56,364 nucleotides of DNA from Hyphomicrobiales bacterium (GTDB lineage: Bacteria; Pseudomonadota; Alphaproteobacteria; Rhizobiales; Rhizobiaceae), in assembly GCA_003577315.1 (NCBI GenBank), contig QEVK01000025.1, positions 1 through 56,364 on the forward strand. Direction: 5' to 3'. Shown piece after piece: positions 27,746-36,563 of this stretch. Under the pieces are notes generated by a model. It worked only from the letters and a program-made list of their open reading frames with translations. It did no database searches and had not been told where the DNA came from. The position numbers were made by a program, and so were the translations under genes. Position 1 is the first letter of the stretch, and the number at the start of each line of letters is the position of its first letter.

Positions 27746-28654
27746 ATGATCGCGGACCGGCCGCTCGTCGGCATCTTTCTCATGGTGGTGTTCTGCGCGA
27801 TCGCTCCGCTGGGCGACGCCATCGCCAAGATACTTGGCGACACCATTCCGCTCATGCAGTTGCTGCTGGTGCGCTTCGCGGCGCAGTTCCTCCTGCTCCT
27901 GCCCGTCATCGCCGCCACCGGCCGCAGCCTCGCGATGACGCCGCGCGTCCTGCGGCTGACGGCGCTGCGCACCGTGCTGCATGTCGCCGGCATCGGCGCG
28001 ATGTTCACGGCCCTGCGCTACCTGCCGCTGGCCGATGCGGTGGCCATCGCCTTCGTCATGCCGTTCATCATGCTGCTTCTGGGCCGGCTCGTTCTCGGCG
28101 AGGAAGTGGGGCCGAGACGGCTCATCGCCTGCACGGTGGGCTTCGCCGGCACGCTGCTCGTCGTGCAGCCCAGCTTCGCCAATGTCGGCTGGCCGGCGTT
28201 CCTGCCGCTCGTCGTTGCGCTCACCTTCGCGCTCTACATGATGGTGAGCCGCCAGATCGCCAAGGACGCCGATCCGCTCACCCTCCAGGCGGTGGGCGGG
28301 ATGATGGCCACGCCCTTCCTCGCCCTCGCGCTGTGGCTGGGCGCGGGCAGCGACATGGCGATGCTGACGCTCAAGGCGCCCGATGCGCGCGAGGTCGCGC
28401 TGCTCGCCGCGATCGGCTTTCTCGGGACGTTCGCGCATCTGGTGATGACGTGGTCGCTGCGCTTCGCGCCCTCGGCGACGCTGGCGCCGATACAGTATCT
28501 GGAGATTCCCTTCGCCACCTTCATCGGCTGGCTGGTGTTCCGCGACCTGCCCGACGGCGTCGCCGCGCTGGGCATCGCGATCACCATGGGCTCGGGCCTC
28601 TACATCGTCTACCGCGAGCGCCGGCATGCGCGGCCGGCGGCGCAGGAAGCGTAG
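27746..28654 (+). CDS. EamA/DMT family transporter
   Basis: 302 residues with about ten membrane helices in two EamA repeats (roughly residues 8-140 and 150-285). Motifs such as VRFAAQFLLLLPV, LPLADAVAIAFVMPF and the second-repeat FAPSATLAPIQYLEIPFATFIGW are typical of S-adenosylmethionine-transporter-like DMT exporters. Substrate cannot be told. Start ATG 27746, 92 bases after edd; convergent with folD. Confidence 0.9.
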   Translation: MIADRPLVGIFLMVVFCAIAPLGDAIAKILGDTIPLMQLLLVRFAAQFLLLLPVIAATGRSLAMTPRVLRLTALRTVLHVAGIGAMFTALRYLPLADAVAIAFVMPFIMLLLGRLVLGEEVGPRRLIACTVGFAGTLLVVQPSFANVGWPAFLPLVVALTFALYMMVSRQIAKDADPLTLQAVGGMMATPFLALALWLGAGSDMAMLTLKAPDAREVALLAAIGFLGTFAHLVMTWSLRFAPSATLAPIQYLEIPFATFIGWLVFRDLPDGVAALGIAITMGSGLYIVYRERRHARPAAQEA

Positions 28655-28667
28655 GACGACGCCCCGG

Positions 28668-29579
28668 TCAGAACCGCGGCGGCTCGACGCCGGCGGCGCG
28701 GCAGGCGGAAACGAGCGTGTTGGCCATCAGCATGGCGATGGTCATCGGGCCGACGCCGCCCGGAACCGGCGTGATCGCGCCCGCCCGCGCCGACGCCTCG
28801 GCGAAGGCGACGTCGCCGACGAGCCTCGTCTTCTTGCCCCCTTGGCCCTCGCCCTTTTCGGGCGCGGGGATGCGGTTGATGCCGACGTCGATGACGGTGG
28901 CCCCTTCCTTGACCCAGTCGCCGCGGATCATTTCCGGCCGGCCGACGGCGGCGACGAGGATGTCGGCCGTGCGGCACAGCGCCGGCAGGTCCTTCGTGCG
29001 CGAATGGGCGATGGTGACGGTGGCGTCGGCGGCCAGAAGAAGCTGGGCCACCGGCTTGCCGACGAGGTTGGAGCGGCCGACGACCACGGCGTTCAGGCCC
29101 GAAAGGTCGCGCCCGCGCACCCGCTCGATCAGCAGCATCGAGCCCGCCGGCGTGCAGGGCACGAAGGCCTTTTGCGGCGCGCCCGCGCCGAGCCGGCCGA
29201 CATTGACGTAGGTGAGGCCGTCGACGTCCTTGTCCGGCGAGATCGTCTCGATGACGGCCAGCGCGTCGATATGGGCAGGCAGGGGAAGCTGGACGAGGAT
29301 GCCGTGGATCGCCGGATCGGCGTTGAGGCGTTCGACCAGCGCGACGAGATCGGCCTGCGGCGTGTCCGCCGGCAGCGTGTGCTGCACCGAATGGAAGCCG
29401 CACTCCTTCGCCTTCCTCGACTTCGAGGCGACATAGACCTGGCTTGCGGGGTCCTCGCCGACGAGGATCACGGCCAGCCCCGGCGCCATGCCGTCGCGCA
29501 TCGCCAAGGCCGCCGTCTCGCGCTTCACCGTCGCCGCCACATCCTCGGCGACCGCCTTTCCGTCGATGATCCGGGTCAT
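28668..29579 (-). CDS. folD: bifunctional methylenetetrahydrofolate dehydrogenase / cyclohydrolase
   Basis: 303 residues. Converts 5,10-methylene-THF to 10-formyl-THF in one-carbon metabolism. Motifs: the catalytic segment [50 protein letters not shown] and [11 protein letters not shown]. Start ATG 29579, preceded by GGAGGG. Divergent from proC. Confidence 0.97.
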   Translation of the reverse strand: MTRIIDGKAVAEDVAATVKRETAALAMRDGMAPGLAVILVGEDPASQVYVASKSRKAKECGFHSVQHTLPADTPQADLVALVERLNADPAIHGILVQLPLPAHIDALAVIETISPDKDVDGLTYVNVGRLGAGAPQKAFVPCTPAGSMLLIERVRGRDLSGLNAVVVGRSNLVGKPVAQLLLAADATVTIAHSRTKDLPALCRTADILVAAVGRPEMIRGDWVKEGATVIDVGINRIPAPEKGEGQGGKKTRLVGDVAFAEASARAGAITPVPGGVGPMTIAMLMANTLVSACRAAGVEPPRF

Positions 29580-29730
29580 GATTCCCTCCGTCGCGCCAAA
29601 GCGACGCCATCGCATTCCCGGGCCGTGCATGCAAGCTTGTCGCCGGCCGCGACGCACGAGGCGGACGCGGTCACTGGACGCGGCGGCCCGCCGATGGCAT
29701 CAGAACGGCATCGGGAATGGAGAGAGCGAG

Positions 29731-30552
29731 ATGACCGGACCTGTTGTGCTCGTGGGATGCGGCAATATGGGCCGCGCGATGCTGGAAGGATGGCTGGCCG
29801 CGGGCAAGCTGACGCCGGCGCAGGCGCTGGTGGTCGAGCCGGCCGAGGCGCTGCGCGCGCGCGCCGCGGCGCTCGGCGCGACGGCGCTGGCCGACGCCTC
29901 GCAGATCGGCGCCGACGTGGCGCCGCGGCTGGTCGTGTTCGCGGTCAAGCCGCAGGTCGTCCTCGACATCGTCCCCGCCTATGCCCGCTTCAGGGACGGC
30001 GCCACCTTCGTCAGCGTCGCCGCCGGCACGCCGATCGCAGCCTTCGAGCGGCTGCTGGGCGCGGGCGCTGCGGTGATCCGCTGCATGCCCAACACGCCGG
30101 CCGCCATCGGCAAGGGCATGATGGTGACGGTGGCCAACGCCCATGTGGCGCAGGCGGCGGCGGCCTTCGTGCGCGACCTGCTTTCGGCGAGCGGCCGGGT
30201 GGCGGAGATCGCCGACGAGGGCCTGATGGACGCGGTGACGGCGGTCTCCGGCTCCGGCCCGGCCTATGTCTTCCACTTCATCGAGTGCCTGACGGCGGCC
30301 GGCGAGGCGGCGGGCCTGCCGGCCGACACGGCCAGGCTGCTCGCCATGCAGACGGTTTACGGCGCGGCCGCGCTCGCGGCCGAGAGCGGCGAGGAGCCGG
30401 GCGAGCTGCGCCGGCAGGTGACCAGCCCGAACGGCACCACGGCGGCGGCCCTTTCGGTGCTGATGGGCGACGACCGGCTGAAGACGCTGGTCGCCGAGGC
30501 CGTCGAGGCGGCGCGCAGGCGCTCCGCCGAGCTCGGCCGGCCGCCGGCCTGA
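29731..30552 (+). CDS. proC: pyrroline-5-carboxylate reductase
   Basis: 273 residues. Last step of proline synthesis (P5C to proline, NADPH). N-terminal Rossmann motif VLVGCGNMGRAM, then FAVKPQVV, RCMPNTPAAIG, SGSGPAYVFHFIE and the C-terminal proline-binding loop QVTSPNGTTAAAL. Start ATG 29731. Full length. Confidence 0.96.
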   Translation: MTGPVVLVGCGNMGRAMLEGWLAAGKLTPAQALVVEPAEALRARAAALGATALADASQIGADVAPRLVVFAVKPQVVLDIVPAYARFRDGATFVSVAAGTPIAAFERLLGAGAAVIRCMPNTPAAIGKGMMVTVANAHVAQAAAAFVRDLLSASGRVAEIADEGLMDAVTAVSGSGPAYVFHFIECLTAAGEAAGLPADTARLLAMQTVYGAAALAAESGEEPGELRRQVTSPNGTTAAALSVLMGDDRLKTLVAEAVEAARRRSAELGRPPA

Positions 30553-30623
30553 ATCCGCGCACGCAAAGTTCGAGCAAGCTTGCGCGGCTAGGCTCGTGCC
30601 GATCGATCGCGGGACTGTCGCGC

Positions 30624-31475
30624 ATGGGAAGCAAAGCCGGAAACGGGCGGCGGGGACGCCTGTCCCCAGCCGCCGCGACTGCCGTCGCCGCCGGGGCGGC
30701 TGGCACGGCCGTCTCGTGCTGCGCGCTGCTTCTGTGGTCGCTTCAGCCGTCGCTCGCCTCGCCTTTCCTCATTGCCTCGCCCGTCGTCGTCGCGCTCGCC
30801 GCATGGCTCGGCGCGCGCCGCGCCATCCGCGCCGCGCTGAGGCCGGCGACGGAGGCGCTCGACCGGCTCGCCGCGCAGGATTTCGCCACCGGGGACGCCG
30901 CCGGCGGCGACGCCGGAACGGCGGAGCTGATGCGGGCGCTGGAGCGCTGCCGCGCGGCGCTTGCGGCGCGGCACAAGGCGGCGCGCGCCCATGCCGCCGT
31001 CGCCAGGCTGATGGGGGCGGGCGTCGGCCGCCTCGCGTGGGGGGACTGCGCGGCGCGCATCGCCGTCGACCTGCCCGAGCCCTACGAGGCCTTCGGGCGC
31101 GATTTCAACGCTGCGGCGCAGCGGCTGGAGGCGAGCCTCGGCGATCTCGCCGCCCTGCGCGCCCGGCTCGGCGGCCACGCGGCCGGGCTCGACGAGGCGG
31201 CGGCGCGGCTCGGCAGGCGGGCGGGCAAGCTCGCCGCCCGGATCGAGACGGATCTGCGCATCATCGAGGCGCTGGCGGGGCGCGACCCGGCCGAGGCGCT
31301 GCGCATCGCCCGGCACACGATGGAGGGCGTCGGCGTCGCCGCGCGCCGCAACGCCGAGGCGGCCGACGGCTTCGCCGAGCTCGGCCGGCTGCTGCGGCAG
31401 GAGGCGGATGCCCCGGCCACCCCGGCGGGCAACGGCGCGGCCGCACCGGATGCGCGCAAGGACATCGCGGCATAG
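30624..31475 (+). CDS. chemoreceptor-like membrane protein lacking the signalling domain
   Basis: 283 residues from ATG 30624. Two hydrophobic segments near the N-terminus (about 18-42 and 48-64) are followed by a HAMP-like stretch (AIRAALRPATEALDRLAAQDF), then a second HAMP-like element (IAVDLPEPYEAFGRDFNAAAQRLEASL) and long helical, Ala/Arg-rich coiled coil. In rhizobial chemoreceptors this would be followed by the MCP signalling hairpin, but the protein ends with an Ala/Pro tail instead. It may be a truncated receptor or a helper protein. No che genes nearby. Confidence 0.55.
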   Translation: MGSKAGNGRRGRLSPAAATAVAAGAAGTAVSCCALLLWSLQPSLASPFLIASPVVVALAAWLGARRAIRAALRPATEALDRLAAQDFATGDAAGGDAGTAELMRALERCRAALAARHKAARAHAAVARLMGAGVGRLAWGDCAARIAVDLPEPYEAFGRDFNAAAQRLEASLGDLAALRARLGGHAAGLDEAAARLGRRAGKLAARIETDLRIIEALAGRDPAEALRIARHTMEGVGVAARRNAEAADGFAELGRLLRQEADAPATPAGNGAAAPDARKDIAA

Positions 31476-31845
31476 GGCGGCTTGCAGCCGGACGGGGGCT
31501 TCCGGCATCGCATGAATGCGGCGGAAACGAACGGCGGGGCGCCGAATATCTGATCGCGTCGCGCAACGCTACCACCGACGGCCCCGGCAATGCTCCGTCG
31601 TCGATGAAAGCGTGGAAATCGATGCTGATATTGTGCGAGCCCTCCATGTCGCACACCGTGGTCCATCCTGACCGCAGCGCAGTCAGGCAGTTGCGGTCGC
31701 ATTGAGAGCCAGCTTCCGCCCGGCCGGGATGGCGGTGGCGGCATCCCGCCCCACGCGATTGCCCTGCCGCTTGCGGCGATAGGGAGCCGAAGCGCCGCCG
31801 GGCGAGGGCGGCGCCGGCGGCCGGAGCCCGCCCTCCCCCGTGACA
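31476..31845. other. 370-base gap with possible decayed minus-strand coding
   Basis: No intact gene is supported. On the minus strand around 31700-31500 a frame reads plausibly (for example CDRNCLTALRSG and SVVALRDAIRYSA) without a good start or any recognised family. It could be a decayed gene downstream of lrp, or chance in GC-rich DNA. The right end (31760-31840) is plain GC-rich sequence. Confidence 0.3.
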
Positions 31846-32310
31846 TCACACGATCGGCAGCACTTCCGCGCGCTTGACCTGATCGAGCGCGAAGCTGGTC
31901 TCGATGGAGGCGATGCCTTCGAGCCGGGTCAGCTTTGACTTGATGAAGGTCTCGTAGGCCTGAAGATCCTTGACCACGATGCGCATCAGGTAGTCGCGCT
32001 GCCCGGTCATCAGGTAGCAGTCCACCACCTCGGGCCAGCCGGCCACGGCCCTCGCGAAGCGGTCGAGGTCTTCCTCGCGCTGGCGCTCCAGCTTGATCGA
32101 GGCGAAGGCGCTGACCGGCAAGCCGACCTTCGTCTGGTCGATCATCGCCGCATAGCCCTTGATGACGCCCTTCTCCTCGAGGATGCGCAGCCGCCGCGCG
32201 CAGGGCGACGGCGACAGGCCGACCTTTTCGGCAAGGTCGTTGATCGAGATGCGGCCGTCGTTCTGGATCGCGGCGATGATCCTGACGTCGATGGCGTCGA
32301 GACTGTCCAT
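31846..32310 (-). CDS. Lrp/AsnC family transcriptional regulator
   Basis: 154 residues. N-terminal winged HTH (NDGRISINDLAEKVGLSPSPCARRLRILEEKGVI) and C-terminal RAM/AsnC ligand domain (DCYLMTGQRDYLMRIVVKDLQAYETFI). Divergent from an E1-type dehydrogenase gene, with a 32-base dyad in the shared promoter region. The arrangement resembles Pseudomonas mdeR/mdeB, where the Lrp-type protein activates methionine catabolism; a similar local role is inferred. Confidence 0.94.
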   Translation of the reverse strand: MDSLDAIDVRIIAAIQNDGRISINDLAEKVGLSPSPCARRLRILEEKGVIKGYAAMIDQTKVGLPVSAFASIKLERQREEDLDRFARAVAGWPEVVDCYLMTGQRDYLMRIVVKDLQAYETFIKSKLTRLEGIASIETSFALDQVKRAEVLPIV

Positions 32311-32356
32311 TCGTGACGATTTCCGCTCTCTTGAGGTACAGGATTAGCGCTTATCG

Positions 32357-32388
32357 CCAAAATCCAGCACATCCGCAATCGATTTTGG
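32357..32388. promoter_or_regulatory. dyad CCAAAATC-N16-GATTTTGG, candidate Lrp operator
   Basis: Perfect eight-base inverted arms (32357-32364 and 32381-32388) separated by 16 bases lie midway between the divergent lrp and mdeB-like starts. AT-rich arms in a GC-rich region and the location suggest the binding site of the adjacent Lrp-family regulator. Confidence 0.5.
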
Positions 32389-32444
32389 TGAGTTATCCGC
32401 CCTCCCTCGCGCTAGAATGGCGCGACAACGGAGGTTCGCGACCC

Positions 32445-34844
32445 ATGAGCGACGCACGCATCCCGGCCCTGACGCAGCTCGAACGCAAGGTGCGCTGGCT
32501 ATCGACGTGGATGATCCACAACGCCAACCACATCCGCCCCAACGAGGACGGCCTGAAGGTGGGCGGGCATCAGGCCTCGTCGGCCTCGCTCTCGACCATC
32601 ATGACGGCGCTCTATTTCGCGGCGCTGAGGCCGCAGGACCGCGTCGCGGTCAAGCCGCATGCGAGCCCGATCTTCCACGCCATCCAGTACCTGTTCGGCA
32701 ACCAGAGCCGCGACAGGCTGGAGAACTTCCGCGGCTACAAGGGCGCGCAGTCCTACCCCTCGCGCACCAAGGACGGGGACGACGTCGACTTCTCCACCGG
32801 CTCGGTCGGCCTCGGCGTGGCGCAGACGCTGTTCTCCTCGCTGACGCAGGACTACCTGCGCGCCAAGGGGCTCGGGGACGGCGAGCCGGAAGGCAAGATG
32901 GTGGCGCTGCTCGGCGACGCCGAGATGGACGAGGGCAACATCTTCGAGGCGCTGCTCGAAGGCTGGAAGCACGGCCTGCGCAACACCTGGTGGGTGGTCG
33001 ACTACAACCGCCAGAGCCTCGACGCCGTTGTGCGCGAGGGGCTGTGGCAGCGCTTCGAGGCGATCTTCCGCAATTTCGGCTGGGACGTGGTCATCCTCAA
33101 GCACGGCTCGCTGCAAGAGGCCGCATTCCGCGAGCCGGGCGGCGAGGCCCTGCGGCGCTGGATCGACGAATGCCCGAACCAGCTCTATTCGGCGCTCACC
33201 TTCCAGGGGGGAGCGGCATGGCGCAAGCGGCTTCTGGACGACATCGGCGACCAGGGCGACGTCAGCCGGCTGATCGAGGCGCGCAGCGACGCCGATCTCG
33301 CCGACCTGATGACGAACCTCGCCGGCCACGACCTGCCCTCGCTGCTCGAAGCCTTCGAGGCGGCGCGGCGGCACGACCGGCCGGTCTGCTTCATCGCCTA
33401 CACCATCAAGGGCTACGGCCTGCCGCTCGCCGGCCACAAGGACAACCACGCCGGGCTGATGACGCCGGCGCAGGTCGAGGCGCTGCGCGAGGCGCTCGGC
33501 ATCCGCCCCGGCCGCGAATGGGAGCCCTATGAGGGGCTGAAGGACGCCGACGCGCTGCGCCGCTTCGTGGCCGAAGCCCCGTTCAACGCCAGGGGCCGCC
33601 GCCGCCGGCATGCGCCGCCCATCGCCGTGCCGGAGAAGCTCGACATCGAGATCGGCCCCGAGATGTCGACGCAGCAGGGCTTCGGCCTCATCATGCACGG
33701 CATCGCCAAGCGGGACGGCCCCTTCGCCGAGCGCGTCGTCACCACCTCGCCCGACGTGACGGTCTCGACCAATCTCGGCGCGTGGGTCAACCGGCGCGGC
33801 CTGTTCGCGCGCGAGAAAATGGCCGACGTGTTCAAGGCCGAGCGCATCCCCTCCACCTTCACCTGGAACTTCGCGCCGTCGGGCCAGCACATGGAGCTCG
33901 GCATCGCCGAGATGAACCTGTTCCTGATGCTGTCGGCGCTCGGCCTGTCGCATTCGATCTTCGGCGAGCGGCTGCTCCCCGTGGGCACGCTCTACGACCC
34001 GTTCATCGAGCGCGGCCTCGATGCGCTCAACTATGCCTGCTATCAGGACGCGCGCTTCATCCTCGCGGCGACGCCCTCGGGCGTGACGCTGGCGCCCGAG
34101 GGCGGCGCGCACCAATCCATCGCCACGCCGCTGATCGGCATGGCGCAGGACGGGCTGGCGAGCTTCGAGCCGGCCTATGTCGACGAGCTGGCGACGATCC
34201 TGCGCTTCGGCTTCGACTATCTCCAGCGCGACGGCGAGGCCGAGCCGGACGAGACCACGTGGCTGCGCGACGCAGTCGGCGGCTCGGTCTATCTGCGGCT
34301 GTCGACGCGCGCGATCGGGCAGCCGCGCCGCGTCGTCGACGACCGGCTGGCCGAGGACATCGTCAATGGCGGCTACTGGATGCGCCGGCCCGGCCCCAAC
34401 GCGCAGATCGTCGTCGCCTATACCGGCGCCGTCGCGCCCGAGGCCGTCGAGGCGGTCGGCCTGCTGGCCGAGGACCGGCGCGACATCGGCCTCCTGGCCA
34501 TCACCTCGGCCGACCGGCTCAATGCCGGCTGGAGCGCGGCGCAGCGCGCCCGCGAGCAGGGGCTGGCGCACGCCCGCAGCCATGTCGAGCGCCTGCTCGA
34601 CGCGGTGCCGCCGCATTGCGGCATCGTCACCGTCATCGACGGCCACCCGGCGACGCTCGCCTGGCTCGGCGCCGTCCACGGCCACCGCACCCGCTCCCTC
34701 GGCGTCGAGCATTTCGGCCAGACCGGCACCATCGCCGACCTCTACCGCCATTACGGCATCGACGCCCAGGGCATCATGCGCGCCGCCGCCGCCATCGCGC
34801 CCGGCCGCCCGGTGCGCCATCTGCGCGAGGTCGGCGCGCGGTAG
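32445..34844 (+). CDS. homodimeric 2-oxoacid dehydrogenase E1 (AceE/MdeB-like)
   Basis: 799 residues, shorter than AceE (about 890). Thiamine-diphosphate enzyme of the transketolase superfamily: TPP-binding GDAEMDEGNIFEAL near residue 160, HQASSASLSTIMTALYF early, and the central domain ERVVTTSPDVTVSTNLGAWVN. It is not next to E2/E3 genes. The divergent Lrp regulator suggests the MdeB type, acting on 2-oxobutyrate from methionine breakdown, rather than housekeeping pyruvate dehydrogenase. Start ATG 32445 with GGAGG 14 bases upstream. Confidence 0.85.
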   Translation: MSDARIPALTQLERKVRWLSTWMIHNANHIRPNEDGLKVGGHQASSASLSTIMTALYFAALRPQDRVAVKPHASPIFHAIQYLFGNQSRDRLENFRGYKGAQSYPSRTKDGDDVDFSTGSVGLGVAQTLFSSLTQDYLRAKGLGDGEPEGKMVALLGDAEMDEGNIFEALLEGWKHGLRNTWWVVDYNRQSLDAVVREGLWQRFEAIFRNFGWDVVILKHGSLQEAAFREPGGEALRRWIDECPNQLYSALTFQGGAAWRKRLLDDIGDQGDVSRLIEARSDADLADLMTNLAGHDLPSLLEAFEAARRHDRPVCFIAYTIKGYGLPLAGHKDNHAGLMTPAQVEALREALGIRPGREWEPYEGLKDADALRRFVAEAPFNARGRRRRHAPPIAVPEKLDIEIGPEMSTQQGFGLIMHGIAKRDGPFAERVVTTSPDVTVSTNLGAWVNRRGLFAREKMADVFKAERIPSTFTWNFAPSGQHMELGIAEMNLFLMLSALGLSHSIFGERLLPVGTLYDPFIERGLDALNYACYQDARFILAATPSGVTLAPEGGAHQSIATPLIGMAQDGLASFEPAYVDELATILRFGFDYLQRDGEAEPDETTWLRDAVGGSVYLRLSTRAIGQPRRVVDDRLAEDIVNGGYWMRRPGPNAQIVVAYTGAVAPEAVEAVGLLAEDRRDIGLLAITSADRLNAGWSAAQRAREQGLAHARSHVERLLDAVPPHCGIVTVIDGHPATLAWLGAVHGHRTRSLGVEHFGQTGTIADLYRHYGIDAQGIMRAAAAIAPGRPVRHLREVGAR

Positions 34845-34890
34845 GGCGCGTCTGGCACGATGGCGGCGGCGCCCGCGCCGTTACGCCGTC

Positions 34891-34929
34891 GTCCCGGCCA
34901 AGGCCGCGCAGAGGCCGCCGAGCCGGGAC
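34891..34929. repeat. extragenic palindromic repeat
   Basis: GTCCCGGC (34891-34898) pairs with GCCGGGAC (34922-34929), with an inner GGCC/GGCC pair. The flanks read CGTC and CCATTGG. This form (GTCCCGGC ... GCCGGGACCCATT) is a widespread intergenic palindrome in Rhizobiales, and genomic copies are expected elsewhere. Confidence 0.55.
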
Positions 34930-35294
34930 CCATTGGTGGGGCCATCGCAGGGCCGGCCCGGTCCTTGTGCTTGCGGGCATCGGCACCGCTGCGAACCCGC
35001 AACCCGGCTGTGCCGCTCAATGAGTTTCTGGCTCTCGCTTCGCTCGGCCGGGATGTTTCGGGGGAGATGTCGCACTCCCCTTCCTCCCCACCCCTTGGGA
35101 GCCGGAAGCGACTTCAGCCTTCGGAGCCGGCTCAGGCCGTCTGGGCCGTGGCTCCGTCCCGCCAGCGCAGGAGGATACCACGGTAACGGGCCGGCCGGGA
35201 TGGTGGACGTAGTAATCGGGGACGGCAACAGCCAGTTCAATCGCGCGAATCACTACGGCAATGGGCGCTCCCCGCGTCAGGCCGCGAAGCTACT
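34930..35294. other. non-coding gap left of the junction
   Basis: This stretch holds no ORF with a ribosome binding site or recognisable product. It contains C-rich simple sequence (CCCCTTCCTCCCCACCCC near 35085) and inverted GGCCGG/CCGGCC words near 35190. It looks like eroded intergenic DNA. Confidence 0.4.
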
Positions 35295-35462
35295 TCACGA
35301 TGTCGATATATCGTGATACGGCTGATCGCTTCCCTTGCTGGCTTCCTGTCCGGTCCCGGCTTCTTGTTCCGTTGGCGCAGCGCCATCGTCTTCCGGCTCC
35401 TCTGCCCGGCCGATGCGCTTGGCGCGTTCGATGAAGCGTTCCAGCGCCCGTTCACGCTTACT
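35295..35462 (-). pseudogene. 3' remnant of an ORF, start missing
   Basis: Minus-strand frame of 55 codons ending TGA at 35297-35295 and closed upstream by TAG at 35465-35463. It contains no start codon. The sequence begins KRERALERFIERAKRIGRAEE, a convincing amphipathic helix, followed by an acidic, Gln/Gly-rich tail, so it looks like the end of a real regulator-like gene cut off at about 35463. The stop lies in a dyad TCACGAT-N8-ATCGTGA (35295-35316). The parent family is not identified. Confidence 0.45.
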
Positions 35463-35569
35463 CTATGCGCGGCCTTACCCTATTATGCGGCCTTGCCTGC
35501 GGGCGGCTCTCGACGAGGATACATCCAACTCGCACCTTATCCGTACTCAGGGAGTCTGAACGAAGCACA

Positions 35570-36394
35570 TTACGGCTTCTTATGCTCCTTTGCCGCGCGC
35601 CAGTCCCAGTAAGGCAGGCGTTTCTCGAAAAAGCTCTGCATGCCTTCGGCGGCCTCGTCCCAACCCCACATATCGGCGACGCGATCGACGGTATAGATGA
35701 AATTGTCATCGAAGCCGTGGCGGTCGACATAGTGGATGAGGCGCTTGATCTCGGTGACGGCCGCCGGCGCGCAGCGAAGGGCGAGGTCGACCTCGCGCTC
35801 GACGGCGGCGTCGAGTTCGTCCGGGGCGAAGGCCTGGGTCAGCAGGCCATAGCCCACCGCCTCGTCGCCCTTGAACGGCCGGGCGTTGAGGAACAGGCGC
35901 CGGGCATTGGCCTCGCCGATACGCTTGACGACATAGGGCGAGATCATCCCCGGGATCATGCCGATCCGCGCCTCGGTGATGGCGAAGCTGGCGTCGGAGA
36001 GGCCGAAGGCGATGTCGCAGGTCGAGATCAGGCCGATGCCGCCGGCATAGGCCGCGCCGTTAATGCGGCCGATCAGCAGCTTGGGGAAGGTGTCGAGCTC
36101 GCGCAGCCATAGCGCCAGCTTCTGCGCCTCGCGGATGCGTTCGCCGCGCGGCTTGTCGGCCTGGCTCTGTTGGTACTTGAAGTCGCCGCCGGCGCAGAAG
36201 GTCTTGCCGACATTGGACAGGACGAGGACGCGCACGGCCGGGTCGGCGGCGAACAGACGCAGTGCCTCGCGCGCCTCGTCATACATCTGGCCGTTCATGG
36301 CGTTCTGGACTTCCGGTCGCGCCAGGGTGAGAGTGGCCACTCCCCGGTCGTCCACATGCGCTTCGATGGTGGTGTAGGTGCCCGGTTCCGGCAT
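35570..36394 (-). CDS. enoyl-CoA hydratase, LiuC/AtuE-like
   Basis: 274 residues, crotonase fold. Oxyanion-hole segments SNVGKTFCAGGDFKY and INGAAYAGGIGLISTCD are intact and TEARIG supplies a catalytic Glu. The following GMIPGMISPYVVKRIG, in place of the usual GGGGTQRL, is a pattern of methylglutaconyl- and isohexenylglutaconyl-CoA hydratases (LiuC/AtuE). Such enzymes hydrate the product of 3-methylcrotonyl- or geranyl-CoA carboxylase, and a carboxyltransferase gene lies divergently next to it. The start ATG at 36394 follows an operator-bearing promoter. Confidence 0.85.
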   Translation of the reverse strand: MPEPGTYTTIEAHVDDRGVATLTLARPEVQNAMNGQMYDEAREALRLFAADPAVRVLVLSNVGKTFCAGGDFKYQQSQADKPRGERIREAQKLALWLRELDTFPKLLIGRINGAAYAGGIGLISTCDIAFGLSDASFAITEARIGMIPGMISPYVVKRIGEANARRLFLNARPFKGDEAVGYGLLTQAFAPDELDAAVEREVDLALRCAPAAVTEIKRLIHYVDRHGFDDNFIYTVDRVADMWGWDEAAEGMQSFFEKRLPYWDWRAAKEHKKP

Positions 36395-36407
36395 GCCGTC
36401 TCTCCAC

Positions 36408-36436
36408 TTTACAAACTAACGCCCGTTGGTTATCAA
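36408..36436 (-). promoter_or_regulatory. promoter of hydratase gene with embedded operator (site A)
   Basis: Minus-strand TTGATA (36436-36431) and TGTAAA (36413-36408) are exactly 17 bases apart. The spacer is almost entirely a dyad, AACTAAC-GCCC-GTTGGTT on plus (36414-36431), one mismatch between arms. A repressor bound here would block RNA polymerase. Confidence 0.6.
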
Positions 36437-36493
36437 TATTGTCTCAAGATGGCAAGCGCCTTGCCCGGGAAGGAGGCGATCCCTCCCCACGGT

Positions 36494-36540
36494 TGACGCA
36501 GCAAGTACACTTTTATAAAAACGGCCAACTGTTCGTTTTA
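36494..36540 (+). promoter_or_regulatory. promoter of carboxylase operon with operator (site B)
   Basis: TTGACG (36494-36499) and TATAAA (36515-36520) are spaced 15 bases. They overlap a dyad AAAACG-N10-CGTTTT (36519-36540). The block beginning TTATAAAAAC (36514) matches site D at 51102 in about 19 of 27 positions. Confidence 0.55.
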
Positions 36541-36563
36541 ATTTCAGGAAAGGGCCGCAAGGC

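Noticed and set aside
35000..35569. Insertion sequence or integrase at the junction
   Set aside because: No transposase, integrase, tRNA or terminal inverted repeats were found; only an eroded ORF end and a palindrome are visible.
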